Positions 1 through 11,625 of a stretch of 64,000 bases of DNA are shown piece by piece. Under the pieces are notes generated by a model, which did not search any database, was not told the origin of the DNA, and worked only from the letters and a program-made list of their open reading frames with translations. The translations under genes and the position numbers were made by a program. The stretch comes from Chamaecyparis obtusa. Taxonomy: Eukaryota > Streptophyta > Pinopsida > Cupressales > Cupressaceae. The DNA lies in contig BSBK01002050.1 of the NCBI GenBank assembly GCA_027943335.1, forward strand, positions 1 through 64,000, in the 5' to 3' direction. The stretch's first letter is position 1, and every line of letters starts with the position of its first letter.

Positions 1-40
1 TATATGTATATATATATAGATAATATATAAATATATATAT

Positions 41-79
<39 letters not shown>

Positions 80-177
80 CTATATGTATATATATATATG
101 TATATATATATGTATATATATATATACATATATATATACATATATATATACATATATATATATACATATAGATATAC

Positions 178-229
<52 letters not shown>

Positions 230-230
230 G

Positions 231-327
<97 letters not shown>

Positions 328-384
328 ATATATGTATATATATATATGTATATGTATACATATATATGTATGTATATATGTGTA

Positions 385-415
<31 letters not shown>

Positions 416-441
416 ATATGTATGTATGTATATATATGTAT

Positions 442-472
<31 letters not shown>

Positions 473-476
473 AATT
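1..476. repeat. TA/TATATG microsatellite
   Basis: Nearly pure TA dinucleotide with interspersed TATATG/TATACA steps and a short (TG)n run near 309-326. The long Tyr/Ile/Met open frames on both strands here are products of the repeat and are not genes. Confidence 0.97.
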
Positions 477-1497
477 GTAAATATATTTATATAATATAAA
501 TGTTAAATATATTTATATAAAATACATATTAATATATTTAAAAAAATATTAATTTATAAAATATTATAATATAAAATATATATGACATACAACTTAAAAC
601 CCCTAAGATATTATAATATAAAATATATAATTATATATACAATACATAATTAAACATTATATATAAAAGTTCAATTTTTTCATTTACTCCCGCTGTTTTT
701 CAACTCGGAAATATCGGGTACCCGATTAGGCTTGTGCTTTGGTGTCAGGTTTGCCCATGTGTACTGACACCCGGGCCTACTAAAAAGTCAACATACATTT
801 TCATGCGCTTTTGGACGAGTGAAAAGTTGATTTTTTTACATCACCACTTTTTAGCCCCTCGTGATCTTGTACATACCCTTGTTCATATAATTTTTACTTG
901 TTGTTAGAGTAGGACTTTGTTTTGTGATTGTATGTATATATCATGAGTTGATATCATGGACATTATGATACATGTAAATTATTTCAAGACTTGTTATGTT
1001 ATTTATCTTAATCATGAGTTGCTATTTATATATATGAGCTTATGGAAAATAAATCATTTTTAATATCAATTATAATTAAATTTATCAATTTATCCTAAAA
1101 AAACCATCTATCTAACAATAAGATCTATTAATTCATGTGTAATTGATCTAAGTGCAATATCTAGATATGTGTTACAAGTAATATGAACACTTTGATTAAC
1201 TATAAAAAAAATCATCGAGATCTAACAATGACATCTATTAATACATGTAATTTACAAGAACAATATGGATGTTACAAACTTAATAACTATTAAACAATGA
1301 GATCTATTAAGTGAACATAATCTGACCAATGTGCATAGTTTAATATTTACAACAAAATTAGGTGAATACAAAGTTATGAATTTAACTTAAATATTTAAAA
1401 CAAAATTCGATGTATAAAGTGAGTTCATGTGAACTTAAATTACAAAGCCAAAATTGTACGAATACAAGAGTGCATTGTACTACATAAATAGTTCATG
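477..1497. other. AT-rich intergenic sequence with a small GC-richer hairpin patch
   Basis: No coding signal seen. Most is A/T rich. A GC-richer patch at about 685-860 stands out. It holds a perfect 14-bp palindrome at 713-726 (ATCGGGTACCCGAT) and an 8-bp stem at 741-748 pairing with 764-771 (GGTGTCAG / CTGACACC) around a 15-base loop. Confidence 0.6.
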
Positions 1498-1932
1498 TCT
1501 ATGTTCTTCCAAACATCCAACATCATAAAAATAAACATGTTGAAATGTTAGAATTTATAAAAGTTCATTTAAAGTTAATTTTAATTTTAATTTCAAATCT
1601 ATATCTCTAAATTATAAATTATGACACTTCAAAGAAGACATGTAGAAAACATATACAAATATGACAATTGAACAAAAACTTACAGGTATAAATTTGATTC
1701 AACCTAATGTACCATCAACATCCTCTCTTTTCTGCAATGCATCTATGTTCTTCCTGACATCCTGCATCATAAAAATAAACATGTTGTAATGTTAGAATTT
1801 ATGTACTCGAGTTCATTTAAAGTTAATTTTAATTTTAAAGTTAATATGACAATTGAACAAAAACTTACATGTATAAATTTGATTCAACCTAATGTACCAT
1901 CAGCATCCTCTCTTTTATGCAATGCATCTATG
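1498..1932. repeat. imperfect tandem duplication, unit about 244 bp, over the 3' end of the transposase-like pseudogene
   Basis: The block starting TCTATGTTCTTCC at 1498 repeats at 1742. It continues through matching ATAAACATGTTG, AAAGTTAATTTTAATTTTAA and ATGACAATTGAACAAAAACTTACA segments. The second copy lacks roughly 50-60 bp. On the minus strand both copies encode the last codons of the neighbouring pseudogene (motif KREDxDGTLG then stop), so the terminal exon is present twice. Confidence 0.8.
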
Positions 1933-3857
1933 ATTGCCTCATGCTCTTCCATTGAAAGTTTTCATAATATTTTATTAGCAAGTCTCCCTTTATATCTTTC
2001 CAATTTGATATTTGTTGCCACTACCAAATGGGAATAGTGTATAATCTTCTTTTCTGATTGGTAGTCTTCAAAAGCTGGTAAACCATTCCTTCTTGTTAGG
2101 TATTTGTGTAACCATGTACCAACTACCACAATAGACCCAATTGGATACTAAAAGTTATCATCATCTACTTGATGACATATCAACTTTTTCTTAGGTTCTA
2201 CACATCGAGCTAACCAATACTCTATCTGCTCTTCATTATCCTCAGGTGCAACAACAACATACACATGTCGTACAAAACAAAATTAAGTACATGTGCACTG
2301 TAAATAAAACTTACATTTAAAGGTTTATAATTCAAATATATATAATCATAAATTATATGACATACACATGTAACTAATATATAATTTAAAGTTTTACAAT
2401 AAATTGTATTAAATTACCAGGTTGTATGAGATCTGAAACATGATCATAGTCTTCTAATGCAAAGGCATGATCCAGGTCTTCATTTATTATATCATCTTCA
2501 TCTTGTCTCTCACTAGGTGTTAAGGATTTTTGTTTCCATTCTTCAACCCATTTTGTATTCTCACATTCTTCCCATTCACCTGCAACACAAAATTGATAAA
2601 AACATGCAAGCTCCCTAGTCCATATAGTCCAAGTGTTAGAATTAGAACTCCTAGATGAATGTCATTTGGCCGATCTACTGATTGTATTACAATCATATCT
2701 TGAAAGGATATTCTTCTTTTCAACTAGCCAGAAAAAATGTCTAATTGTAGAGTTCTAACTTGATCCTGTAGACAAACTTGTTTTACACCATTCAACAATT
2801 GCACGTGCATCTTTAAATTTTGATTTTTCCTCAAACTTGAGTTGCTCTCTACAAAGGGCCCTTTTAACACATGCACCGGCACCATCATGTTCTCCCTTCC
2901 CATGTCTAGCCTCAAAAAAACTCCAAATATGTTGGCTATTTATTTTCTTGTGCATCCTACTCAACCAATAAAACATTCTAGCATTCTTGAATTGCCCTGT
3001 GCAATTATCTGACCATATTAGATGTTGTGTTATATAAATTTCTCTCTCCCTTAAATTTTCATAAAAGGTATTAAAGCCATACTGGACAAAATCCGATGAG
3101 TGTAACTTATTATCACTCATATAGAAATGGTACTCTCTCAATATTTTTTGATCCTCTTATGTACTATCAGGTGCATGTCTATAGACAATATGAACAAAAA
3201 TTGTTACTTGAACTGAATTATAATATTGTGGTTGGATCTCATCTTGTGGTGCAAGCATGTAGTTCTTTGCAAAGTCAACAACTGATAGTATACTACCAAT
3301 TTGAAATGTATTCTTGCATATGCGAAATTGTCCATCAAGCCATCTAGAATTGTGATAGTGTTTCACATATTTAGGTATGACCTTACTCTTGAATTCATTC
3401 ATAAAAGCATTAACACTAAGTTTTTCAGTTATTAGGTCACACCGTTTTCCAACTTTTCCATCCTTCAATGGATACTCAACAGTTTTAAATCTTTGTACAT
3501 CAACTAATTGTTGTCCAAAATCAAATGAAATATTTTCATGCAAACATTCATCTAATAATGTAAGATTGCCACATACATCACATACACCAGAAATACATGC
3601 ATTCAAAAGATAAAATTGCTCATTAGGTGGGTTACAAAATAAATTTGATATAAACTCCTTTACCGTTTGAGGTGGTATATTTATACCACATTCCTGCAAC
3701 ATTTCATTAGTATGCATAGTAGAATGTATAGATCAAAAAATATCATAATGATAATGAAATTGAACATGAGTTTTACAACAATAGGTGATTCTTTCTTTGT
3801 TAATCCTTACATACTATGGTTTACATTTTTCAAAAGATCTTTGACTAATACTAATAG
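1884..3857 (-). pseudogene. DDE-like transposase pseudogene, C-terminal half (3' of the copia insertion)
   Basis: Read on the minus strand, this is one open frame with in-frame stops but no frameshift before a possible intron. It continues the reading frame broken by element A at codon VLT. Motifs in order: KERITYCC (3800 region; related proteins typically have a run of cysteines here), CxxC in CDVCGN, WSDNCTGQFKN (about 3015), HGKGEHDGAG (about 2885), FYQFCVAGEWEEC (about 2580), then a C-terminal domain ending KREDADGTLG at 1884. SDN followed by HGKG.HDG.GA looks like an acidic-residue transposase core, but I cannot assign a superfamily. A possible GT-AG intron of 120 bp lies at 2298-2417. 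Stops fall after KCKP, DIF, DST, GSS, SAK, DNF and KIL. Most are explained by CGA to TGA, CAA to TAA or TGG to TAG. It does not make a full protein. Confidence 0.75.
2298..2417 (-). other. possible 120-bp spliceosomal intron in the transposase-like pseudogene
   Basis: On the minus strand the donor is CCTG|GTAATTT and the acceptor TTTATTTACAG|TGCAC. The stretch between is A/T rich. Coding quality is good upstream (acidic stretch ending ISDLIQP-like codons) and resumes downstream at a VVVAPEDNEEQ-type run. The frame across the junction is not clean, so the exact acceptor is uncertain. Confidence 0.4.
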
Positions 3858-3862
3858 TTAAC
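3858..3862. repeat. left target-site duplication of element A (TTAAC)
   Basis: TTAAC here matches 11621-11625 immediately outside the opposite LTR. Removing element A plus one copy rejoins the reading frame of the interrupted pseudogene. Confidence 0.85.
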
Positions 3863-5316
3863 TCTTTCTATGATTTAGAACAACAGAGAGGGGGGTTGAA
3901 TCAGTTGTTCTCAGGTCCTGATGTATAAAATAACTTTAAAAACTTTTCCAAAATCAAATCAAGCAACCAAATCAAACTCGGTCATCACTGATTCAATAAT
4001 AGAAACATATAACTCAGCATTCCACTACCCAGTTGTATCTAACTTGTAAAACACAGAAATGTTCAAACCAAAACATTCACACAAGTTTTGACACCAGGAT
4101 TTATAGTGGAAACCCAATATGGGAAAAACCACTTTGTAACATGCTACTATTATTTTCACTCTTCTGAAGTGAGCTCGGTTAAAAGCCAACCCTGTCAAAG
4201 GTTACAATACAGACTATCAAGTGTGACCCGGTTAAAGGATTTCATTCACCCTATTAAAAGTGAGTCTGGTCAAAGGACTTACATACACTCCATTAGAATG
4301 CAACCTTGTTCAAAGGATTTAACATATGACTGTTAGGTCAACCTTTGTTAAAAGGATTTTGACTGTTACAATGGTTAGAAAGTAGCAGTAGTATTGATCT
4401 GAAAACATACAACTCACTTTGCAAATGTCAGATCCAATTCAGTACACAAATGTTGGTTTACTGACTTTGAAACTTTTCCATCTCCACTTCTGATATGCTC
4501 GAAACTTTCCTTCAAGCAATCACCACACTTTTTCCTTCAGCCTTTTCACTTATACAATCAATAAAACTTTATTGTTCTTCCAGCATCTCCTTCACCAATG
4601 CATACACATACCTAATGCTTCAGTTCCCTTAATACTTTCCTCTATTAGGTTAACTTATCTTTTGCTGCTTAATCTCCTTCGTAGATCTTAGGGTTAGGTC
4701 AGATTCATTGAATCTACCCGCTTCATGTTCTTTGTCTCCTCTTCTAGAATCATCTCAAATATCATAAAGATTTACAATAAAACATTTTACAAAGCATTAA
4801 ATGCTTCCATACAATCAATAAATAAAGTCAACACATTTTACATAATCCAAGAATTCAACAATGTCGGCTCCAAATCTGAATTCTCTTCAAATATAAAATT
4901 GCTGATGCTCGGTCAATATTGTGATCATCCACTCGGTCACCATGTAAAATGCTTAGTCACCACAAAACTATTTCCTCGGCATATATTGTCCTCCTCGAGA
5001 ATTTACTGATACTCGATCAACACTAGATTTTTGCTCGGCATCTACTAACTCGGTCGACACTGTCATAACTCGGCTTAAACATAATTTCTTCATTTTTGCT
5101 CAGTTAAGCCTACCATTTTAGTCTTCAATCTTACTAAGATAAACAATACATTGTCTCATCATTGTGCAACTCAACCTTTCCTTAGGTGCTATTGTTACCA
5201 ACCTTTCTTTCCCTTCTCACAATAGATATAGTACTTTCCTAAGTAGCAACAGTCTTACCAGTTAAGGTTTGACATCAATGATAATACAATAATTACTTCA
5301 ATTGCAATTTCCAACA
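3863..5316 (-). repeat. 3' LTR of element A
   Basis: Length 1454 bp. On the minus strand it starts TGTTGGAAATTGCAATTG and ends near CTAAATCATAGAAAGA. The expected terminal CA of that end has mutated, as seen by comparison with the other LTR (CATATTAACA). It contains a TTTTCCCATATTGGGTTTCCAC segment and a C-rich CCCCCCTCTCTG near the end, both common in plant copia LTRs. Several ACCGAGT/GCCGAG words occur on the minus strand. Confidence 0.92.
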
Positions 5317-5332
5317 ATCTCCCTCTTTGGCA
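5317..5332 (-). other. polypurine tract of element A
   Basis: On the minus strand TGCCAAAGAGGGAGAT lies directly before the TGTTGG start of the 3' LTR. This is the expected plus-strand priming site. Confidence 0.85.
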
Positions 5333-5801
5333 TTGATGGCAACACCATATGATATCACCTGAATAACACATGGATTACCAACCAATCCAAAAAAAACTTA
5401 CCTATCCATCAGATAAAATTTATAATATCCTTAGCTTCATTCTGGTTCAAAATCAGTAAATCTCACTTATGTGACCATCAGAAGTATCTGGATCTCCCTC
5501 TATCCTAATATTTCATTTCAGTTCAATCTCCCTTTCTTTTAGTGTCATTTGTTATAGTATCATTTCAATTCAATCTCCCTCTTTGACAAAAATTCCAAAG
5601 TAGCAACTCAAACATACATCCAACAGATGTAGATATATCTATTCAGCACAATGTTTCTCCCTCTGTCATCTTGCTCATGACTGACTTGTTATCTTTGTTC
5701 CTTCTTCACAGCTCTAGGACCGTCCTAAAGTGTGACAATCTTCTGCATCAATGTGTCAAATGTTCTGTTGTAGCATATTTGATGTTGTGCTCCTAGCTTG
5801 G
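5333..5801 (-). other. untranslated spacer between RNase H and polypurine tract of element A
   Basis: No coding signal seen. T/C-rich on the plus strand, with repeated ATCTCCCTCTTT-type words that are purine-rich in the element's sense, resembling extra polypurine-like tracts. Confidence 0.6.
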
Positions 5802-7562
5802 CTAGGCAGCCTCAGTTAGGGGAAGAACCCCTAATTGACTTCTCAGGTACTCATGGGCTTCTTTATTTAAAGCTTTAGTGAATATGTCTTCCAATTGTTC
5901 TTTTGTATTCACATATTCCATTCGGACTTCCTTGTCTTGTACCAATTCTCTCAAATAGTGATACTTGATTGCTATGTGCTTGGTCTTAGTGTGCATCATT
6001 GGATTCTTAGAAATATTGATAGCACTTGTGTTGTCACAAAAAATAACAACAGGTTCAATGATTTCTTCTTTCATGCCTATCAACAACTATTTTATCCATA
6101 TCAAATTTGAACAGTTTACTGCAGCAACAACATACTCGGCTTTAGCAGTAGATTGGGAAATGCAATTTTGTTTCTTTCTTGTCTAGGAGACTAATCTCTA
6201 TCCAAGAAAGAAAGCTCCACCATTGGTGCTCTTTCTGTCATCAACATTTCCTGCCCAATCAGCATCAGTATATACTCTAAGTTCAAATTTGTCACCTTCT
6301 TGTAGTATAACCCATAGTCAGCAATTCCTTTCAAGTATCTCATGATTCTTTTCACTGCCATCATGTGTGTTTCCTTAGGATTGGTAGAGAATCTTGCCAC
6401 AATCCCAACAACTAGTGCAATATCAGGTCTACTATGTACAACATACTACAATTTTCAAATCATGGATCTGTACAAAGTCTGGTTAACTTCTACAGCATCA
6501 TCATTCTTAGATAACTTTTGTCCAGTAACCATAGGAGTTCCTACTAGTCTAGCATCTTCCATTCCAAAAGTTTTTAGTATTTCATTAACATACTTAGACT
6601 ATTTAATGAAAATACCTTTCTTCATCTGATATACTTGTAAACCAACAAAGAATGTGATCTCACCAAACATACTCATCTCAAATTCAGTTTGCATTTCATG
6701 TGAAAAACTTTTACACAATGCATCTTGTCCACCAAAAATAATGCCATCAACAAAAAATTTGGCCAACAAAATATCTCTACCTTCTTCATCTTTCATATAC
6801 AGATTGCTTGTGTTATTTGTCCTGGAAAATCCAATATGTATCAGGTAATTATGCAACCACTCATACCATGCTCTGGGAGCTTGTTTCAATCCATATAAAG
6901 CTTTTTTTAGTTTGCATACCATATGTCTTCTGTTTGGATCAATAAAACCTTCTGGCTGTTCTATGTAAGCTTCTTCTTCCAGTATACCATTTAAAAATGC
7001 AGACTTGACATCCATTTGATATACCTTGAAATCTTTATAAGCAACATATGCAAGCAAAGTTCTTACTCCTTCCAATCTAGCTACAGGGGAAAATGTCTCC
7101 CCATAATCAATTCCTTCTTCTTGTGCATAGCCTTTGCATACTAGTCTAGCTTTGTTCCTAGTGATTTCACCTTTTTTCATTCAACTTGTTTCAAAATAAC
7201 CACTTTGTTCCTATAACATTCTTATCTGCAGGTCTTGGCACCAAAGTCTAGGTTTCATTCTTCTCAATTTGGTCAATCTCTTCATTCATTGCTTGTATCC
7301 AGTCTTCATTTTCTAATGTCTCTTTAGTTGTCTTAGGTTCAAATTCACATAGTAAGCATGTTGGATCTTTTGTCTTGCTTCTATTCTGAATTCCAATGTC
7401 TCTATCTCCAATTATTTGTTCAGGCTTGTGATGTCTTCTTACATATTTTGCCAAAATAGGTTCAGCATTTTTCTCTTCTATTTCATCAGGTTCCTCAACA
7501 AGATTGTTAGATTCAGCTTCTGAATTCTCGGCAACCTCTTCCTGATCCTTGGCAGCATTATC
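5802..7562 (-). pseudogene. copia reverse transcriptase and RNase H pseudogene of element A
   Basis: Read from 7562 downward on the minus strand: a linker with WIQAMNEEID (start of the RT domain), then [19 protein letters not shown], the first catalytic segment [29 protein letters not shown], the second catalytic box, then RYLKGIADYGL, the RNase H start YTDADWAGN, FCDNTSAI and KTKHIAIKYHYLRE. The normal YVDD box reads FVDG here, so one catalytic aspartate is lost. A one-base A insertion in an A-run near 7165-7175 shifts frame, and a second shift lies near 6280. In-frame stops occur after KWLF, FIK, RSMI, KL, FLG, LVS and WIK. RNase H ends at 5802. The product would have copied element RNA into DNA; it cannot be made now. 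Confidence 0.92.
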
Positions 7563-8990
7563 TTATAGCTCAGCATGTTCTTGTTCTCTCTCGGCACTAT
7601 TTTCCTGACGCTCGGCATCATCTGTTTGTCTCTCAGCATTGCTTGCCTGAGACTCGACATCAGGTGCAGGTCTATTACCTACCTCTTCTATTTCCTCAAT
7701 GTACACAAAGGATCTATAATCTTCTGATTCTCTTTTGCTATCAACCTCATTTCTTTCTGCATACTCATCAATTTTTTCATTTACACTTTTCACAATTTTG
7801 TTAGTGTTAGAGTTCAAACACTTATAAGCTTTACTTTTTGTGGAGTAGCCTAGGAATATGCCTTCATCACTCTTAGCATCAAACTTTCCATTCCTATTGT
7901 CTTTCAATATGTAACACTTTCTTCCAAACATTCTAAAGTATTTAACACTCGGTGCATGCCCATACCATAATTCATAGGGTGTCAGATTTGTACCTTTCTT
8001 GATCTGTACCCGGTTAAGAGTGTAAATAGTTGTACTTATACCTTCTTTCCAATATTTTTGTGCCACATTCTTCTCAATCAATAATGTCCTAGCACAGTCC
8101 AAAATAGATCTATTTCTTCTTTTTGCTATACCATTTTGTGGAGGCATTCTAGGTACAAACATCTATCTTTTGATTCCTCTATCATTGCAAAATAGATTAA
8201 ATTCATTTGATGTAAATTCTCCACCACGGTCAGATCTAAGACATTTCAAGTTCCTACCTATCTCCTTCTCAACCTTAGCCAAATACCACTTGAAAAATTG
8301 AAAAGCATCAGATTTTTCTTTTAGAAACATTACATGCATCATCCTGGTATGATCATCAACAAACAAGATAAAATATCTAGCTCCACAGTAGCTTTGTACA
8401 CCCATAGGTCCATAAAGGTCAGTATGAACCAAATCTAAAATGTGTTCAAAAGTAAAGGATTTGCTCTTGAAACTTGACTTAGTCATTTTTCCTAACTGAC
8501 ATTCTTTACACATTACATTCTCAGGTTTCTTTAATCTAGGTAGGCCTCTTACTTTCTTCTTCTTACTTATCTCTACCAGATTGTCAAAGTTAACATGACA
8601 TAGCCTCTTATGCCATAACCAAATGTCATCAAGTTGTGCAAACATACATATTTCTTCAGATAGGTAAAGATAGAACAAATTACCTCTAGTCTTCTCACCA
8701 CTTCCAATCAGTTCACCAGTAGTATCAAATATCTTAGCTTTCTTGTGATGAAATTCCACTTGGTAACTAGTTTTGTTGAGCTGAGCAACACTTAACAAGT
8801 TATAATTCAATCCTTCAACCCAATAAACATTTTCACAAGAGATCTTATCAGTCAGTTTAATCAATCCTTTTCCTCTAATAAGACATGGTGCATCATTACC
8901 AAATGTTACACTTTTACCTTTATAATGATGTAGGGTCTCAAACTTACTTTTGTCACCAGTCATGTGATGTGAACAACCACTGTCAATAAT
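7563..8990 (-). pseudogene. copia protease and integrase pseudogene of element A
   Basis: In the same minus-strand frame as gag. The protease active-site motif DSG (in IIDSGCSHHMT) is at 8976-8984. It is followed by YWVEGLNYNLLSVAQL, then the integrase zinc finger (WHKRLCHVNF ... CKECQLGK) and the core with HTDLYGP and FVDDHTRM. The third core motif, normally PQNG.AERKNR, reads PQNGIAKRRNR, so the catalytic glutamate is lysine (codon AAA). Further copia-type segments follow: YELWYGHAPSVKYFR and DEGIFLGYSTKSKAY, then a hydrophilic linker with repeated AERQ/AEREQ units. A stop precedes IIDSG, another splits the core after DRGIKR, and one ends the linker at 7563. Confidence 0.92.
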
Positions 8991-10100
8991 TCATTTATCA
9001 TTCTTGTTCATATAGGAAATCAATGCAGTTTTCTCATCCTCATCAGATTCATCTTTCATTGCAACATAGACTACCTCAATTTCAAAATCATTACTATCAG
9101 TATCAGTCTCTTCTTCAGCAATGTAACAGGATTTCTTACCTTTTTCTTTGTAGTCTTTGTACCTTTGGTAGCCTTTGTCATCTCTTCTATCTTTGTGTTT
9201 GTTGTTTCTTTCTTCATCTTTATCCTTCCTGTCAGGACATCTAGCAGCTATATGACCGACCTTGTTACATGCAAAACATATAATAGGAAGTTTACCTTTG
9301 TATTTTCCTTTTCCTCTTCTCAGTCTTCTAGCCATAAGAGCTTCTAGATCTTCAAGATCTTCATCAGAAGTGTCACTGTCATCTTCACTTTCACTTTCGC
9401 TTTCACTAATGCATCTTTCTTTTTCCTTCTTAGGCTTGTTCAGGACTAACTATGACTTGAAAGTAGATTCAACATTTCCAATACTACCAACAGTGAAATT
9501 ATCATAATTAGACAGTTCAAAAGCAGTCAGCTTGCCATTCAAACCTTCCAAAGTAAGCACATTTGCAGAATTACATCTAGATTCCTGAATAGCTAAGATC
9601 TTAATAGCATATATAGGACACAAGGTTCTTAACACTTTTCCAATTATGGTTTCATCATCAATAGTTCCATTTGGTCCTCTAATAGCATTCACAACTTCTT
9701 TTATTCTACCACAGTATTGTACAATGTTTTTATCTTCATTCATTCTCATTTCATCAAACTTACCTCTAAGACTCTCGGCTTTAGCTTTCAATACATATAG
9801 ATCACCACCATAGATCTTTGAAAGAGTGTCCCACATATCTTTAGTAGTTGTGCAATCCTTAATATCCTCAAATTCTGGATAGCTTAGGGCAGATGCAATT
9901 TCCAGCATTGCCTGATTGTTTTCTTGCTTGGCTCTCATTTCCTCAACAGTCAAAGGTGCAATAGGTGTGACATAGTCATGCTCAATGTAGTACTTTGCAG
10001 AATCACCAATATTGGCCAGATGCAGCTTCATCAAGCTTTACCATGCAGGGAAGTTATCTTTGTTTAGCTTTGGTACCTCCTTCTTATACATCTTGATCAT
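8991..10100 (-). pseudogene. copia gag pseudogene of element A
   Basis: The start ATG is at 10100-10098 (motif MIKMYKKEVPKLN). An in-frame TAA at 10038-10040 follows NFPAW. The UBN2-type Gag region follows, with MWDTLSKIYGG, AESLRGKFDEMRM and a long helical segment. A TAG follows TFKS near 9447, then an acidic Ser/Glu run, and one CCHC zinc knuckle CFACNKVGHIAARC. It ends in a hydrophilic tail before the protease. The frame is the same as for protease and integrase, as expected for a single copia polyprotein. The product would be the capsid/nucleocapsid precursor; it is broken by at least two stops. Confidence 0.9.
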
Positions 10101-10150
10101 TTGCTTCAAGTCCCTTTAAACTTGCTTTCTGTAAACACCAATAAGAAACT

Positions 10151-10164
10151 TGGCTCTGATACCA
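10151..10164 (-). other. primer-binding site of element A (initiator tRNA-Met type)
   Basis: On the minus strand TGGTATCAGAGCCA begins two bases (AT) after the 5' LTR end. The TGGTATCAGAGC core is the usual match to the 3' end of plant initiator methionine tRNA in copia elements. Confidence 0.9.
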
Positions 10165-10166
10165 AT

Positions 10167-11620
10167 TGTTAATATGATTTAGAACAACAGAGAGGGGGGG
10201 TGAATTAGTTGTTCTCAGGTCCTGATGTATAAAATAACTTTAAAAACTTTTCCAAAATCAGATCAAGCAACCAAATCAAACTCGGTCATCACTAATTCAA
10301 TAATAGAAACATATAACTCAACAGTCCACTACCCAGCTATATCTAACTTGTAAAACACAGAAATGTTCAAACCAAAACATTCACACAAGTTTTAACACTA
10401 GGATTTATAGTGGAAACCCAATATGGGAAAAACCACTTTGTAACATTCTACTATTATTTTCACTCTTCTGAAGTGAGCTCGGTTAAAAGCCAACCCTGTA
10501 AAAGGTTACAATACACACTGTCAAGTGTGACCCGGTTAAAGGATTTCATTCACCCTATTAAAAGTGAGCCTGGTCAAAGGACTTACATACACTCCATTAG
10601 AATGCAACCTTGTTCAAAGGATTTAACATATGACTGTTAGGTCAACCTCTGTTAAAAGGATTTTGACTGTTACAATGGTTAGAAAGTAGTAGTAGTATTG
10701 ATCTGAAAACATACAACTCACTTTGCAAATGTCAGATCCAATTCAGTACACAAATGCTGGTTTTCTAACTTTGAAACTTTGCCATCTCCACTTCTGATCT
10801 GCTCAAAACTTTCCTTCAAGCAATCACCACACTTTTTCCTTCAGCCTTTTCTCTTATACAGTCAATAAAACTTTACTGTTCTTCCAGCATCTCCTTCACC
10901 AATGCATACACATAACTAATGCTTCAGTTCCCTTAATACTTTCCTCTGTTAGGTTAACTTATCTTTTTCCACTTAATCTCCTTCGTAGATCTTAGGGTTA
11001 GGTCAGATTCATTGAATCTACCCGCTTCATGTTCTTTGTCTCCTCTTCTAGAATCATCTCAAATCTCATAAAGATTTATAATAAAACATTTTACAAAGCA
11101 TTAAATGCTTCCATACAATCAATAAATAAAGTCAACACATTTTACATAATCCAAGAATTCAACAATGTCGGCTCCAAATCTGAATTCTCTTCAAATATAA
11201 AATTGTTGATACTAGGTCAATACTGTGATCATCCACTCGGTCACCATGTAAAACGCTCAATCATCACAAAACTGTTTCCTCGGCATATACTATCCTCCTC
11301 AGCAATTTACTGATACTTGGTCGACACTAGATTTTTGCTCGGCATCTACTAACTCGGTTGACACTGTCATAACTCGGCTTAAACATAATTTCTTTATTTT
11401 TGCTTGGTTAAGCCTACCAGTTTAGTCTTCAATCTTACTAAGATAAACAATACATTGTCTCATCATTGTGCAACTCAACCTTTCCTTAGGTGCTATTGTT
11501 ACCAACCTTTCTTTCCCTTCTCACAATAGATATAGTACTTTCCTAAGTAGCAATAGTCTTACTAGTTAAGGTTTGACATCAATGACAATACAATAATTGC
11601 TTCAATTGCAATTTCCAACA
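10167..11620 (-). repeat. 5' LTR of element A
   Basis: Length 1454 bp, collinear with 3863-5316. It has intact TG...CA ends on the minus strand (TGTTGGAAATTG ... CATATTAACA). Confidence 0.93.
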
Positions 11621-11625
11621 TTAAC
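11621..11625. repeat. right target-site duplication of element A (TTAAC)
   Basis: Matches 3858-3862. Confidence 0.85.

Larger units (their letters stand above)
3863..11620 (-). mobile_element. complete but inactive Ty1/copia LTR retrotransposon (element A)
   Basis: The element is 7758 bp on the minus strand: 5' LTR 10167-11620, primer-binding site, gag, protease, integrase, reverse transcriptase, RNase H, polypurine tract, 3' LTR 3863-5316. Integrase lies before reverse transcriptase, the Ty1/copia order. Both LTRs are 1454 bp and a TSD (TTAAC) is present, so the insertion is complete. LTR copies differ by about a dozen bases over the first 240 compared by eye, so it is not recent. Many in-frame stops, at least two frameshifts and changed catalytic residues make it non-autonomous today. 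The lineage within copia is not assigned. Confidence 0.93.

Noticed and set aside
72..499. Long Tyr/Ile/Met open frames on both strands
   Set aside because: They are translations of the TA/TATATG microsatellite.
2724..2915. Separate minus-strand ORF MRLDMGREN...
   Set aside because: Out-of-frame shadow of the HGKGEHDGAG-bearing frame of the pseudogene.
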